Part shown: positions 50,248-61,185 of the stretch, one piece after another | Position numbering within the stretch: the stretch's first letter is position 1 | Layout: every line of letters begins with the position of its first letter | Source of the DNA: Arthrobacter horti | GTDB lineage: Bacteria; Actinomycetota; Actinomycetes; Actinomycetales; Micrococcaceae | DNA length: 64,000 nucleotides | Assembly (NCBI RefSeq): GCF_030731045.1 | Contig: NZ_JAVALS010000011.1 | Location: 1 to 64,000, forward strand | Reading direction: 5' to 3' | The notes under the pieces: generated by a model | What the model was told of the DNA's origin: nothing | The model's input: the letters and a program-made list of their open reading frames with translations, nothing else | The model's database searches: none | Made by a program: the position numbers and the translations under genes

Positions 50248-50257
50248 CCCCCTGAGC

Positions 50258-50328
50258 ATCGACTGCTCCACAGAGTGCCGTTTCCGCCGGATTTTCCGGG
50301 CGAAACGGCACTCTGTGGAGCAGTCGAT
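50258..50328 (+). repeat. 71-nt intergenic palindrome, copy B2
   Basis: Begins ATCGACTGCTCCACAGAG and ends CTGTGGAGCAGTCGAT; arms pair without mismatch for about 28 bp around the loop. It starts 10 nt after the MFS stop, behind CCCCCTGAGC. Bases that differ from B1 and B3 are matched by changes in the opposite arm. Confidence 0.85.
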
Positions 50329-50425
50329 GTCGTTTAACGGGCGGAAACACCTCTGGCGCCGGACCCCGGGCGATGGGAACATATGTCATCGCACCAGATG
50401 CACACTCACGAATATTGGGGGAATC

Positions 50426-51031
50426 ATGTCCAGCAGCTCTTCTGCGTCTGGATCCACTTCAGATCCGGACGTCCCACCGTCGCCTGAAGAACAGCCTCGC
50501 TACGGCGCTCGAGCCTCGACTGGCGTGCCCGCCTGGCAACCCGAGGTCCGGGCCCCCGCCAGAGTCTCTTCGCCCTCGTCCACCGGCGACCCCGGCCTGG
50601 CCGGCGGAACGCTGCTTGCACTCGGCACGGTTCCCCTGGGCGTCTTGGCGTGGGCCCTCCTCTGGAACGCGCACGTCATCTCGTCCGTGGTCGCGTTCGC
50701 CGTCTCCCTGCTCGCGGCTCAGCTCTACATCATCGGCAGCAGGCACCGCGTCACGAGGACAGGGGCATGGGTCGTCATGGCCATCACAGTTCTCACCATG
50801 GCCCTGAGTTTCCTTGCAGGGATGTGGTTGGACATGATCGACGTCGTCGGCGGCCACCCCTTCGCCTGGATCGGATCGTCGGGCCCGTGGGAAGAGCTCT
50901 CCTGGAATCTCTCCGAGAACCGCGAGTATCAGAACGAGATCATCCAGAACCTGTGGTCGTCCCTGCTCTTCGGCGGCCTCGGCTGCTTCTTCACCTTGCG
51001 CCGCCTGTTCGCCGCCACCAAGGGCCGCTGA
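50426..51031 (+). CDS. Hypothetical membrane protein with four predicted helices
   Basis: Predicted protein of 201 residues. The first 70 are Ser/Pro-rich and disordered. Three hydrophobic segments follow (TLLALGTVPLGVLAWALL, VVAFAVSLLAAQLYIIG, AWVVMAITVLTMALSFLAG), then a polar stretch and a last one near the C-terminus (LWSSLLFGGLGCFFTL). I do not recognise a family. ATG 50426 follows TTGGGGGAAT. It is monocistronic, ended by a strong hairpin. Confidence 0.65.
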   Translation: MSSSSSASGSTSDPDVPPSPEEQPRYGARASTGVPAWQPEVRAPARVSSPSSTGDPGLAGGTLLALGTVPLGVLAWALLWNAHVISSVVAFAVSLLAAQLYIIGSRHRVTRTGAWVVMAITVLTMALSFLAGMWLDMIDVVGGHPFAWIGSSGPWEELSWNLSENREYQNEIIQNLWSSLLFGGLGCFFTLRRLFAATKGR

Positions 51032-51083
51032 GAAGCCGGCTCACGGAAAGGTCCCCGCACATGACGAAGGCACCGGCGCATGA

Positions 51084-51121
51084 CGAAGGCCCCGGCCGGA
51101 TCGCTCCGGCCGGGGCCTTCG
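51084..51121. terminator. Bidirectional terminator
   Basis: CGAAGGCCCCGGCCGGA and TCCGGCCGGGGCCTTCG pair over 17 bp with a TCGC tetraloop, between the convergent membrane-protein and DUF3073 genes. Confidence 0.85.
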
Positions 51122-51150
51122 GTGTGGACGAGTGTCACCGGGTCATCGCA

Positions 51151-51402
51151 TCAGCTGATGCGGCGGGTGTCCGTCTCATCCTCATCGTCGTCATCTTGAT
51201 CGGCGTATTTGTCCTCATACTCCGAATAGTCGGGTTCAAAAGGATCCGCCTCCAGCGACGCGGCAGCACCACGGCGGCTGCTCATCTGTGAATTGGATGC
51301 CCCGAGTTCTCGTTGCAGCGCAGAATAGTCAGTGTTCGGGGAGTAGTACTTGATGTCCCGAGCCTGCTTGGTTGCCTTAGCCTTTTGACGGCCGCGCCCC
51401 AT
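51151..51402 (-). CDS. DUF3073 family protein
   Basis: Predicted 83-residue protein. The start MGRGRQKAKATKQARDIKYY followed by PNTDYSALQREL is the nearly invariant DUF3073 core found across actinobacteria; the rest is an acidic, Asp/Glu-rich tail. Function unknown; the basic N-terminus and acidic tail suggest nucleic-acid or protein interaction. ATG 51402 is chosen because the family begins there and AGAGGGGGT lies upstream; an ATG 25 codons earlier is in frame. Confidence 0.88.
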   Translation of the reverse strand: MGRGRQKAKATKQARDIKYYSPNTDYSALQRELGASNSQMSSRRGAAASLEADPFEPDYSEYEDKYADQDDDDEDETDTRRIS

Positions 51403-51713
51403 GGCGTGACCCCCTCTGTACGTCGATCCGGAGGTGGTCGCCCTGGCAGGTAGCGAGGCCCCGGAATGTTTGGTCAATGTTTCGTAGTTCTAGATTACAT
51501 GCTTTCCCCTCCAGACGCGTGGTCGAGACCATGCGTCCGGCCCGGCCAGAGCCTGGGAGCCGGCCGGGAGAATGCCAGGAGCAGCGCGCTTCGGTAGAGT
51601 CATGGGTAGCAACAGTCCCGCGTGATCACGTGTTTTCTGCGGCCCCGACCGGGCCCGCAGCGCTTCAGCACTGCCCCGGGACGGCATGACGGAGAACAGG
51701 GTGGAGTTTGGCT

Positions 51714-52433
51714 ATGAGCGAACCGACGCAGGGACCCGACGACGCCGGAGGCGCCGCCGGTGGCACCCCGGGTGGGCAGAACCTGCCGCCGGAGCCCGAC
51801 CACGCCCCGTCGGTCCAGAACCTGCAGAACGCCTACCCGGGCCATACCCCTCAGCCGTTCTCCCGCACCACCGCCGCGAACCGTGACCGGAAGAGGCTCA
51901 TGATGATCGGCGGCGCCGCCCTGGGCGGCGTCGTGGTGATCCTCCTGATCATCTGGCTGGTGAACCTGGTGGTCGGAGGGATGACACCCCACGTCGCCCC
52001 GGACGGGACCGCCACCACCTCCCAGAGCAGCCAGGCGCCGTCGTCGTCTCCATCCGGCGGCAGCACCACCCCGCCGTCCGGGGCCCAGACCATCAGCGCC
52101 CTGGATGCGAAGCAGGGCGAATGCTTCTGGGGCTACCCCAATGACAGCAACTCGCAGCTGGTGGTGGTGGACTGCGGCACGGCGCATTCCGCACAGCTGG
52201 TGAACGTCTTCTACTACCAGAGCAAAGACGCCTTCCCCGGCACGGACGCCTTCAAGACCAAGGGCCGCGAGCTCTGCCGCACGGCCACCCTCTCGCCCGA
52301 TGTGGACTCGGTGGATCTGCGTCAGCGCTACGCCTACCCCAGCCAGAAGAGCTGGGACGCCGGCGACCGTCGCGTGGACTGCATCATCTTCACCGAGGCC
52401 GGAAACTCGCTCACGGAGAGCCTGGCCAAGTAG
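51714..52433 (+). CDS. Membrane-anchored protein with septum-formation domain
   Basis: Predicted 239-residue protein: about 60 disordered Gly/Pro-rich residues, one membrane helix (MMIGGAALGGVVVILLIIWLVNLVV), a Ser/Pro/Thr linker and an extracytoplasmic domain of about 110 residues with four cysteines (GECFW, VVDCGTAHSAQLV, ELCRTA, RRVDCIIF), which matches the septum-formation domain found in Mycobacterium and Streptomyces proteins. ATG 51714 follows GGTGGAG. Role in division is by family only. Confidence 0.75.
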   Translation: MSEPTQGPDDAGGAAGGTPGGQNLPPEPDHAPSVQNLQNAYPGHTPQPFSRTTAANRDRKRLMMIGGAALGGVVVILLIIWLVNLVVGGMTPHVAPDGTATTSQSSQAPSSSPSGGSTTPPSGAQTISALDAKQGECFWGYPNDSNSQLVVVDCGTAHSAQLVNVFYYQSKDAFPGTDAFKTKGRELCRTATLSPDVDSVDLRQRYAYPSQKSWDAGDRRVDCIIFTEAGNSLTESLAK

Positions 52434-52459
52434 GCCCGGGCCTCCTTGGCCGGACGCAG

Positions 52460-52495
52460 CGAAGGGCCGCATCCCTGAGAGGATGCGGCCCTTCG
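52460..52495. terminator. Bidirectional terminator before clpB 3' end
   Basis: CGAAGGGCCGCATCC and GGATGCGGCCCTTCG pair over 15 bp with a CTGAGA loop; lies between two convergent genes. Confidence 0.85.
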
Positions 52496-52506
52496 TTCTG
52501 CCTGGA

Positions 52507-55113
<2,607 letters not shown>

Positions 55114-55200
55114 AAACGGCTCCTTCCAGCACGCGCGCGGACCTTGCGGGGTTCTTCCTTCATCCAAGCGCCGACGCCTTACAGTCGTCAACGCATCTAA

Positions 55201-55233
55201 GTTGAGTCTAGTCAGCTCAACTTTGGGAGTCAA
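55201..55233 (-). promoter_or_regulatory. clpB promoter with HspR-associated inverted repeat (HAIR-like)
   Basis: On the minus strand TTGACT (55228-55233), a 17-nt spacer and TAGACT (55205-55210). Over the spacer and -10 lies GTTGAGT-N7-GCTCAAC (55201-55221), one base per half-site from the HAIR consensus CTTGAGT-N7-ACTCAAG, and part of a 25-bp palindrome from 55199. HspR is the known repressor of clpB and dnaK in Streptomyces and mycobacteria. Confidence 0.75.
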
Positions 55234-55348
55234 GTTATCCACAGGGCCGGTGGCGTCCAACTGGTCCGGACTATTTGTCGGTATCGGACCCTCAAAACGA
55301 CAGATCGTCCCGACCAGTTGGCGTGGCACCTCGGCATAGGATTCCAGC

Positions 55349-56245
55349 ATGACCGTGCTGATCGATCCCCCGTTCTGGCCCGCCCACGGCACGGTGTTCT
55401 CCCACCTGATCTCCGACTCCTCCCTGGACGAGCTGCACGCCTTCGCGGAGGCCGCCGGCATCCCCGAGCGGGCCTTCGACGGCGACCACTACGACGTCGC
55501 GGAGCGCCACTTCGAGCGGCTCGTCACCCTCGGCGCGGTCAGCGTCAGCGGCAAGGAGCTCGCCCGGCGTCTCGCCGCGAGCGGCCTGCGGATCCCCGCC
55601 CGCGAGCGCCCGTCCAAGCTGCTGCCCGCCCTGCGGCACCGCTGGGAGACCCTGCTTCCGGGATGGCCCAGCCTGGGTGAGGAGCTGCTGGAACGCTGGG
55701 GTGAACCGCACCGGCACTACCACTCCCGGGTCCACCTGCTGAACGTCCTGGAGGCACTGGAGCTCCTGCTGCCGGAGTCCGGCCTGGCGGAGGACGCCCG
55801 CCGTCCTCTGCTCCTGGCCGCCTGGTTCCACGATGCCGTCTACCAAGGCGTCCCTGGGCGGGACGAGGAGGACTCCGCCCTGCTCGCGGAGCACTCCCTG
55901 CACTTCCTGCCCGGATCCGAACGCGCCGAGGTGGCTCGCCTGGTCCGGCTCACCACGGACCATGCGCCGGGCCCGGAAGACCTGCCCGGGCATCTCCTCT
56001 GCGATGCGGACCTCTCCGTTCTCGCCTGGCCCCAGCCCCGCTACGCGCGCTACCTGGCCGCGGTGCGCGCCGACTACGCCCATGTCCCGGACGCGGACTT
56101 CGCGCGCGGCCGGGCGGCCGTCGTCGGGCAGCTGCTGGCTCTGGACCCGCTGTTCCACAGCGCGACGGCGCGGCGGCTCTGGTTGCAGGATGCGCAGCGC
56201 AATTTGCGCTCGGAGCTCGCCGCGGCACCGGAGGAGAGCGCCTGA
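55349..56245 (+). CDS. DUF4031 domain fused to an HD phosphohydrolase
   Basis: Predicted 298-residue protein. Residues 1-80 are DUF4031: MTVLIDPPFWPAHGTVFSHL and the FDGDHYDV segment are typical. Residues about 100-295 are an HD hydrolase: HYHSRVHLLNVL (His), LLAAWFHDAVYQG (HD pair), LLAEHSLHFL and LCDADLSVLAWP (Asp). The HD motif set appears complete. Substrate unknown. ATG 55349 lies 6 nt after TAGGAT, a likely leaderless start, and the stop overlaps the next gene (TGATG). Divergent from clpB. Confidence 0.8.
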   Translation: MTVLIDPPFWPAHGTVFSHLISDSSLDELHAFAEAAGIPERAFDGDHYDVAERHFERLVTLGAVSVSGKELARRLAASGLRIPARERPSKLLPALRHRWETLLPGWPSLGEELLERWGEPHRHYHSRVHLLNVLEALELLLPESGLAEDARRPLLLAAWFHDAVYQGVPGRDEEDSALLAEHSLHFLPGSERAEVARLVRLTTDHAPGPEDLPGHLLCDADLSVLAWPQPRYARYLAAVRADYAHVPDADFARGRAAVVGQLLALDPLFHSATARRLWLQDAQRNLRSELAAAPEESA

Positions 56246-57015
56246 TGCATGCCGCGCACCGGCAACTGCCGTACACCGTCCGCCTCGACTGGGGCCTGAA
56301 GGGTGCCACCGCCATCCTGCCCGGCGCCCAGGCCGCCGTCGTGGTGGACACCTTGTCCTTCTCCACCACCGTGTCCGTGGGTGTGGAGGCCGGACTCGCG
56401 GTCATCCCGTTCCGCACCGCACCGGGCGATGGGGAGTTGCAGGCCTCCGCAGCGCGCCTCGCCGCCGAACGCGGCGCACTGCTCGCGGGGCCGCGCAGCC
56501 TCACGCAGCTGAGCCTTTCGCCGTCGTCGATTCTGGCGCACGCGGCTCGCTCTGAGGGCGGCGAGCTGGTCCTGCCGTCGCCCAATGGCTCCGCCATCTC
56601 CCAGCACCTGGCCGGGCACGTGCCCCAGCTGCTCGCCGGCACACTGCGCAATGCGGGCGCGACGGCGGCCTGGCTGTCCCGGCATCTGCCGCCGTCCGCC
56701 GTGATCGCCGTCGTCGCAGCCGGGGAACGCTGGCCGGGCGGCGCCCTGCGTCCTGCGCTGGAGGATCAACTGGGCGCCGGGGCAATCCTGGCTGCGCTGG
56801 CTCGCCCGGCGGCGCAGCTGTCCCCGGAGGCGAGGGCCGCCGTCGCGCTCTTCGAGGCGTTCCGCGACGATCTGCCGGAGCAACTCCTGGAGAGCGCCAG
56901 CGGCACCGAGCTGGTCATGCACGGCTTCGGGCACGACGTCGAACTCGCGGCGCAGCTGGATGCGTGCACCGTGGCGGCCCGCTACCAGGACGGGGCGTTC
57001 CGCGCGGTTTCCTGA
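56245..57015 (+). CDS. 2-phosphosulfolactate phosphatase-like protein (ComB family)
   Basis: Predicted 256-residue protein of the ComB family: VVVDTLSFSTTVSVGVEAG, LVLPSPNGSAISQHL and WPGGALRPALEDQLGAGAIL correspond to the Asp, Asn-Gly-Ser and Glu-Asp active-site motifs. In archaea ComB makes sulfolactate for coenzyme M; actinobacteria do not make coenzyme M, so the substrate here is probably different. It starts within the stop codon of the DUF4031-HD gene. Confidence 0.75.
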   Translation: MHAAHRQLPYTVRLDWGLKGATAILPGAQAAVVVDTLSFSTTVSVGVEAGLAVIPFRTAPGDGELQASAARLAAERGALLAGPRSLTQLSLSPSSILAHAARSEGGELVLPSPNGSAISQHLAGHVPQLLAGTLRNAGATAAWLSRHLPPSAVIAVVAAGERWPGGALRPALEDQLGAGAILAALARPAAQLSPEARAAVALFEAFRDDLPEQLLESASGTELVMHGFGHDVELAAQLDACTVAARYQDGAFRAVS

Positions 57016-57052
57016 GCGGGAGAGCAAGCGGTGGTGCTCCTCCGGACGCAGA

Positions 57053-57089
57053 AAGGCCCCGGAGAACACCTCTGCGGTGCCATCCGGGG
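57053..57089 (+). terminator. Terminator after the ComB-like gene
   Basis: GGCCCCGGA pairs with TCCGGGGCC around a loop that itself can fold (CACC/GGTG), about 37 nt after the stop. Confidence 0.65.
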
Positions 57090-57158
57090 CCCGGGCGGTC
57101 GGATGCCCCACCCTTCCCCCTCTGGGCGGTGCCCGTCACGTCAGTGCAAGGGAGGTTT

Positions 57159-57740
57159 CTAGTCCGAGTCGCCGTCCGTGTCGCCATCCGCGACGGTCTT
57201 GACCGCCGAGATCTCGAACTCCAGAAGGATCCGGTCCGAGACCAGGACACCGCCCGAATCGAGCGCGGCGTTCCAGTTCACACCGAACTCCTTGCGGTCG
57301 ATGCGGCGGGAGCCCTCGAAGCCGGCACGGAGGTTCCCGGACGGGTCCTTCTCCACGCCGATGAACTCGATGGGAACCGCGGTCTCCTTGGTGACGCCCT
57401 TGATGGTGAGGTCGCCGTTGACGATGTAGCTGTTCTCCTCCACCTGGTCGATGCGCTTGGACACGAAGACGATCTCCGGGAACTGTGGGGCATCGAAGAA
57501 GTCGTTGGTGCGCAGATGCCCGTCACGATCGGCGTTGCGGGTGTCGATGCTGGCCACCTGGATGGTCAGCTTCACAGTGGACTTCGTCGGATCGTCGGCG
57601 TCGACGACGATGACTCCTTCGATGTCGTTGAACGCACCGCGGACCTTGGTGACCATGGCGTGCCGGGTCGAGAACCCGATGCGCGTGTGGGCTGGGTCAA
57701 AGGTCCACTCCCCGGCGAGGGAGCTGTCAATTTCTGGCAT
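57159..57740 (-). CDS. YceI-family protein
   Basis: Predicted 193-residue lipocalin-like beta-barrel that binds isoprenoid-type lipids in known members. Signature: GEWTFDPAHTRIGFSTRHAMVTKVRGAF, given here as residues about 12-39, then IQVASIDTRNADRDGHLRTNDFFD and WNAALDSGGVLVSD. No signal peptide, so the protein is cytoplasmic, as usual for actinobacterial members. ATG 57740 (MPEIDS) has AGGAGGT 7 nt upstream; GTG 57749 would sit on the ribosome site. Confidence 0.9.
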   Translation of the reverse strand: MPEIDSSLAGEWTFDPAHTRIGFSTRHAMVTKVRGAFNDIEGVIVVDADDPTKSTVKLTIQVASIDTRNADRDGHLRTNDFFDAPQFPEIVFVSKRIDQVEENSYIVNGDLTIKGVTKETAVPIEFIGVEKDPSGNLRAGFEGSRRIDRKEFGVNWNAALDSGGVLVSDRILLEFEISAVKTVADGDTDGDSD

Positions 57741-57823
57741 TCGTGCCACCTCCTGATTTCACCATCTCAAGGTATCCCGCGTTGCGACGGTGCACCAGAA
57801 GTTCAGCCCGTTTGAAGTGCAGT

Positions 57824-58222
57824 TCAGCGGTACGCGGCGAACTGGGCGTCCGTGGGGACGATCTCCTTCCCGAGCGGCATGAGGGACACGGGGATCAGTT
57901 TGAGGTTGGCGATTCCCAGCGGGATCCCGATGATGCTCACGAACATGGGGATGGCCGTGACCACGTGGCCGATGGCCAGCCACACGCCCGCCATCAGGAA
58001 CCAGATGACGTTGCCCAGCAGGGGAAGCGCACCACCGCCGCCCGGCCTCTCCACCACTGTCCGGCCGAACGGCCACAGAGCGTACGCGCCGATGCGGAAG
58101 GCTGCGATGCCCCAGGGGATGGTGACGATCAGGAGGCAGCACAGCAGGCCCGCCGCGAAATAGCCGATGGCCAGCCAGAAGCCGCCAAAGACCAGCCAGA
58201 TCAGATTCAACAGGGTCTTCAT
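57824..58222 (-). CDS. YccF-domain membrane protein
   Basis: Predicted 132-residue protein with two YccF repeats. MKTLLNLIWLVFGGFWLAIGY and LLGNVIWFLMAGVWLAIGHV start the two similar halves, each followed by a second helix and PWGIAAFRIG / PLGIANLKL, so four membrane helices. Function unknown. ATG 58222 follows CTGGAGGT. The next feature upstream is the divergent permease gene. Confidence 0.88.
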   Translation of the reverse strand: MKTLLNLIWLVFGGFWLAIGYFAAGLLCCLLIVTIPWGIAAFRIGAYALWPFGRTVVERPGGGGALPLLGNVIWFLMAGVWLAIGHVVTAIPMFVSIIGIPLGIANLKLIPVSLMPLGKEIVPTDAQFAAYR

Positions 58223-58368
58223 ACCTCCAGTCTGCCAAGGAGGACCGACAGAATCCCTCGGGGTTTCCCCGGAGTGGACCCTTGTCCTGTCCCCGGGCGG
58301 GGGGCATAGTTCGTAGAGACCAGCCGGGTGACGGCCCGGCACCTTGTCCCTGAAAAGCGAGGCCCGGC

Positions 58369-59811
58369 ATGTCATCAGCACCCAACCCCCTGTCGATCTT
58401 CCGGAAAAAGCCCATCGAGGAGATGGAGGAGGAGGGTGGCGGCGAAGGCGGACTGTTCCGCTCCCTCGGCCTCTGGCAGCTGACCGCGATCGGCGTCGGC
58501 GGCATCATCGGCGTCGGGATCTTCTCCCTGGCCGGCCTGGTGGCCCACGGCGACAGCGCCAACCCGGGAGTGGGGCCCGCAGTGCTGATCTCCTTCCTCA
58601 TCGCAGGCGTCGCCTCCGCCGCCGCGGCCCTCTCCTACGCCGAGTTCGCCGGCATGATCCCCAAGGCCGGCTCCGCGTACACCTACGGCTACGTGGCCCT
58701 GGGCGAGGTGATCGGCTGGTTCATCGGATGGGACCTGCTGCTGGAATACGTGGCGATCGTGGCCGTGGTGGCCATCGGCATCTCCGGCTACCTGAACTTC
58801 TTCCTGGCGGGCCTGGGATTCCAGCTGCCCGTGGAGCTGACCTCCACTTTCGACGAGGGCAAGGGCGGCTGGATCAATCTGCCCGCCATCCTGGTGTGCC
58901 TGCTGGTCACCTGGATCCTGAGCCGCGGCACCAAGGCCTTCGGACGCTTCGAGCTGATCGCAGTGGGCCTGAAGGTGGTGCTCATCCTCTTCATCATCGG
59001 CCTGGGCGTGTTCTTCGTGAACACCAAGAACTACAACCCGTTCATGCCCACCGGGTTCGGGCCTGTCTTCACGGGCGCGGCCACCGTCTTCTTCGCGGTG
59101 TTCGGCTACGACGCCATGAGCACCGCTGCGGAGGAGGCCAAGGAGGGGAAGAAGCACATGCCCAAGGCCATCATCCTGTCCCTGGTCATCGCCATGGTCC
59201 TGTACGTCATGGCCACCCTGGTCCTGACCGGCATGCAGAACTACAAGGACATCGACCCCAAGGCGGGCTTCGCCTCCGCCTTCTCAGGTGTGGGCATGCC
59301 CGTGATCGCCACGATCATCTCCGCCTTCGCCGTGCTGTCCATCCTGACCGTGATGCTCACCTTCCTGCTGGGCGTCACGCGCGTCTGGTTCTCCATGAGC
59401 CGTGACGGGTTGCTGCCCAAGTGGTTCTCCAAGGTGGACCACGGCGGCACCCCGCAGCGCGTCACGTGGATCGCGGGCGGCGCGGCGGCGCTCCTGGCCG
59501 GGGTCCTGCCCATCCGACAGGTGGCGGACCTGACGAACATCGGCATCCTGGCCGCCTTCGTGGTGGTCTCGGTCTCCGTGATCGTGTTCCGCTACTCCCG
59601 GCCGGACGCTCCGCGCGAGTTCCGGCTGCCGTTCATGCCGGTGGTGCCGCTGATCGGCGTCGTATCCTCGCTGTTCCTGATCTCCCAGCTGCACTGGGAG
59701 ACGTGGCTGCGCTTCGGCGTCTGGCTGGTGATCGGCCTGATCATCTACTTCAGCTACGGCAGGAAGAACTCGGTAATGAACCCGGGCAGCCCCCGGAACC
59801 TGGTGGATTGA
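58369..59811 (+). CDS. APC-superfamily cationic amino acid permease
   Basis: Predicted 480-residue transporter with about 12 helices. An acidic N-terminal tail precedes helix 1, whose GVGGIIGVGIFSLAG is the unwound substrate-binding motif of APC transporters; AGMIPKAGSAYTYGYVALGE and FFAVFGYDAMSTAAEEAK match the CAT (YfnA-like) subfamily. Substrate is likely a cationic or small neutral amino acid. ATG 58369 follows AAGCGAGG. A family B palindrome starts 2 nt after the stop. Confidence 0.85.
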   Translation: MSSAPNPLSIFRKKPIEEMEEEGGGEGGLFRSLGLWQLTAIGVGGIIGVGIFSLAGLVAHGDSANPGVGPAVLISFLIAGVASAAAALSYAEFAGMIPKAGSAYTYGYVALGEVIGWFIGWDLLLEYVAIVAVVAIGISGYLNFFLAGLGFQLPVELTSTFDEGKGGWINLPAILVCLLVTWILSRGTKAFGRFELIAVGLKVVLILFIIGLGVFFVNTKNYNPFMPTGFGPVFTGAATVFFAVFGYDAMSTAAEEAKEGKKHMPKAIILSLVIAMVLYVMATLVLTGMQNYKDIDPKAGFASAFSGVGMPVIATIISAFAVLSILTVMLTFLLGVTRVWFSMSRDGLLPKWFSKVDHGGTPQRVTWIAGGAAALLAGVLPIRQVADLTNIGILAAFVVVSVSVIVFRYSRPDAPREFRLPFMPVVPLIGVVSSLFLISQLHWETWLRFGVWLVIGLIIYFSYGRKNSVMNPGSPRNLVD

Positions 59812-59812
59812 G

Positions 59813-59871
59813 TTGAGTGCTCAGTTGTGGCGGCTTGAACGCCGTGTATCCCGCCACAACTGAGCAGTCAA
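59813..59871. repeat. 59-nt intergenic palindrome, copy B4
   Basis: Begins TTGAGTGCTCAGTTGTGG and ends CAACTGAGCAGTCAA; 21-bp arms with one mismatch. The outer GACTGCTC is shared with B1-B3. It fills the gap between the convergent permease (stop 2 nt before) and trpF (stop 14 nt after) genes. Confidence 0.75.
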
Positions 59872-59884
59872 GGCGATCGAAGAG

Positions 59885-60484
59885 CTACTCCCCCAGCGCG
59901 GCGGCCACGAAGGCGCGGATCTTTCCCAGATCCTTGACGCCGCGGGAGCTCTCCACGCCGGAGGAGACATCCACACCCCAGGCCTGGGCGGCCTCCGCCG
60001 CGGAGGCGACGTTGCCGGCGTCGAGCCCTCCGGCCAGCAGCCAGCGGCGGCTGTCCAGCCCGCGCTCCCGCACGGAGGCGTAGTCCCAGGATTCACCGGA
60101 CCCGGGGATGGACGCGTCCACCAGCAGCAACTCCTCGCCCCAGTCGGCGAAGACGCGGTCCGGGTCGTCCATACGCACGGCCCGGATCACGGAGAAACCG
60201 CGCTCCTGCAGGGCGTCGACCTCCTGCGGGGTGCGTTCGCCGTGCAGCTGGATCCAGCTGAGCCCGGCCTCCTCGGCCAGCTCAGCCGCCTCCGCAATGC
60301 TCTCGTGACGGAAGACGCCGACGGCGGCCACCTCCACCGGCACCTCGGCGAGCAGGGCGCGCGCCTGTTCCGCGCTCACCTGGCGCGGGCTCGGGGTGAG
60401 GACGAATCCCACCGCATGCGCTCCGGCGTCGACGGCGGCACGCACCGAATCAGGCGTGCTCAGGCCGCACACTTTCACGAACAT
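59885..60484 (-). CDS. trpF: Phosphoribosylanthranilate isomerase
   Basis: Predicted 199-residue TIM-barrel enzyme of tryptophan synthesis. MFVKVCGLSTPDSV has the catalytic Cys in KVCG; VGFVLTPSPRQVS is the SPR motif; VGVFRHES, IQLHGER, LLVDASIPGSGESWD (the catalytic Asp) and LAGGLDAGNV with SSGVESSRGVKD complete the phosphate-binding sites. Many actinobacteria use PriA for both HisA and TrpF reactions, so a separate trpF is notable. It is divergent from the HutD gene across 107 bp. Confidence 0.9.
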   Translation of the reverse strand: MFVKVCGLSTPDSVRAAVDAGAHAVGFVLTPSPRQVSAEQARALLAEVPVEVAAVGVFRHESIAEAAELAEEAGLSWIQLHGERTPQEVDALQERGFSVIRAVRMDDPDRVFADWGEELLLVDASIPGSGESWDYASVRERGLDSRRWLLAGGLDAGNVASAAEAAQAWGVDVSSGVESSRGVKDLGKIRAFVAAALGE

Positions 60485-60591
60485 CAGGGGTCCTCCCGGG
60501 AAAAACAGTCCCTATGACGGTATCAAGACCGCCCCGTTCCGCCCCTATCGGAGTCCCGTCCTAAGCTGTGTGATGTACCGAGAGGAGCCTC

Positions 60592-61185
60592 ATGGAGATC
60601 ATCCGTTTCGCCGGCATCCGGCCCGAACCGTGGCGCAACGGCGGGGGTGTCACGCGCGAAATCGCACGTCATCCGCTCACCGGCGAGTGGGACTGGCGGG
60701 TCAGCATCGCCGAGGTCGGCACCGCAGGCGCCTTCTCCACCTTCGCGGGCATGGAGCGTGTCATCTCCGTGATCGACGGGGAGCTGCTGCTCCTGACCGT
60801 GGACGGTGTGGAGCACGCCATGGAGAAATACCGCCCGTTCCGCTTCTCCGGGGATGCCGAATCCGGTTCCGCACTCCCCATGGGTGACATCCGGGACCTC
60901 AACGTGATCGCCCGCCGCGGCGCATACAAGGGGTACCTGTCCATTCTGGAGCTCTCCAAGAAGCGCGCCCACCCGGTGTTCGACGGGCAGCTCGCCATCC
61001 TGCTGGAAGGCAAGGCGGCGGCGAACGACGACGGCGGCGAGGGCACCGGTGAGCCGGTGGAACTGAGCCGCTACGACGCCGTCGTGGGCACCGATGAGGG
61101 CAGCCCCGAACTGCTGGGACGCGGCTTCGTGGCCGTCATCTCGATCGACCCTGTCAGCGAAGACTCCAAGGAGGAGCCCGCATGA
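60592..61185 (+). CDS. HutD-family protein
   Basis: Predicted 197-residue double beta-barrel cupin of the HutD/Ves family. RPEPWRNGGGVTREI, DWRVSIAEVGTAGAFSTFAGMERVISVIDG and MGDIRDLNVIARRG are the conserved phrases. HutD is linked to histidine use in pseudomonads and is thought to bind formylglutamate; no hut genes are near here. ATG 60592 follows GAGAGGAGCC. Overlaps the next gene by 4 nt (ATGA). Confidence 0.88.
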   Translation: MEIIRFAGIRPEPWRNGGGVTREIARHPLTGEWDWRVSIAEVGTAGAFSTFAGMERVISVIDGELLLLTVDGVEHAMEKYRPFRFSGDAESGSALPMGDIRDLNVIARRGAYKGYLSILELSKKRAHPVFDGQLAILLEGKAAANDDGGEGTGEPVELSRYDAVVGTDEGSPELLGRGFVAVISIDPVSEDSKEEPA

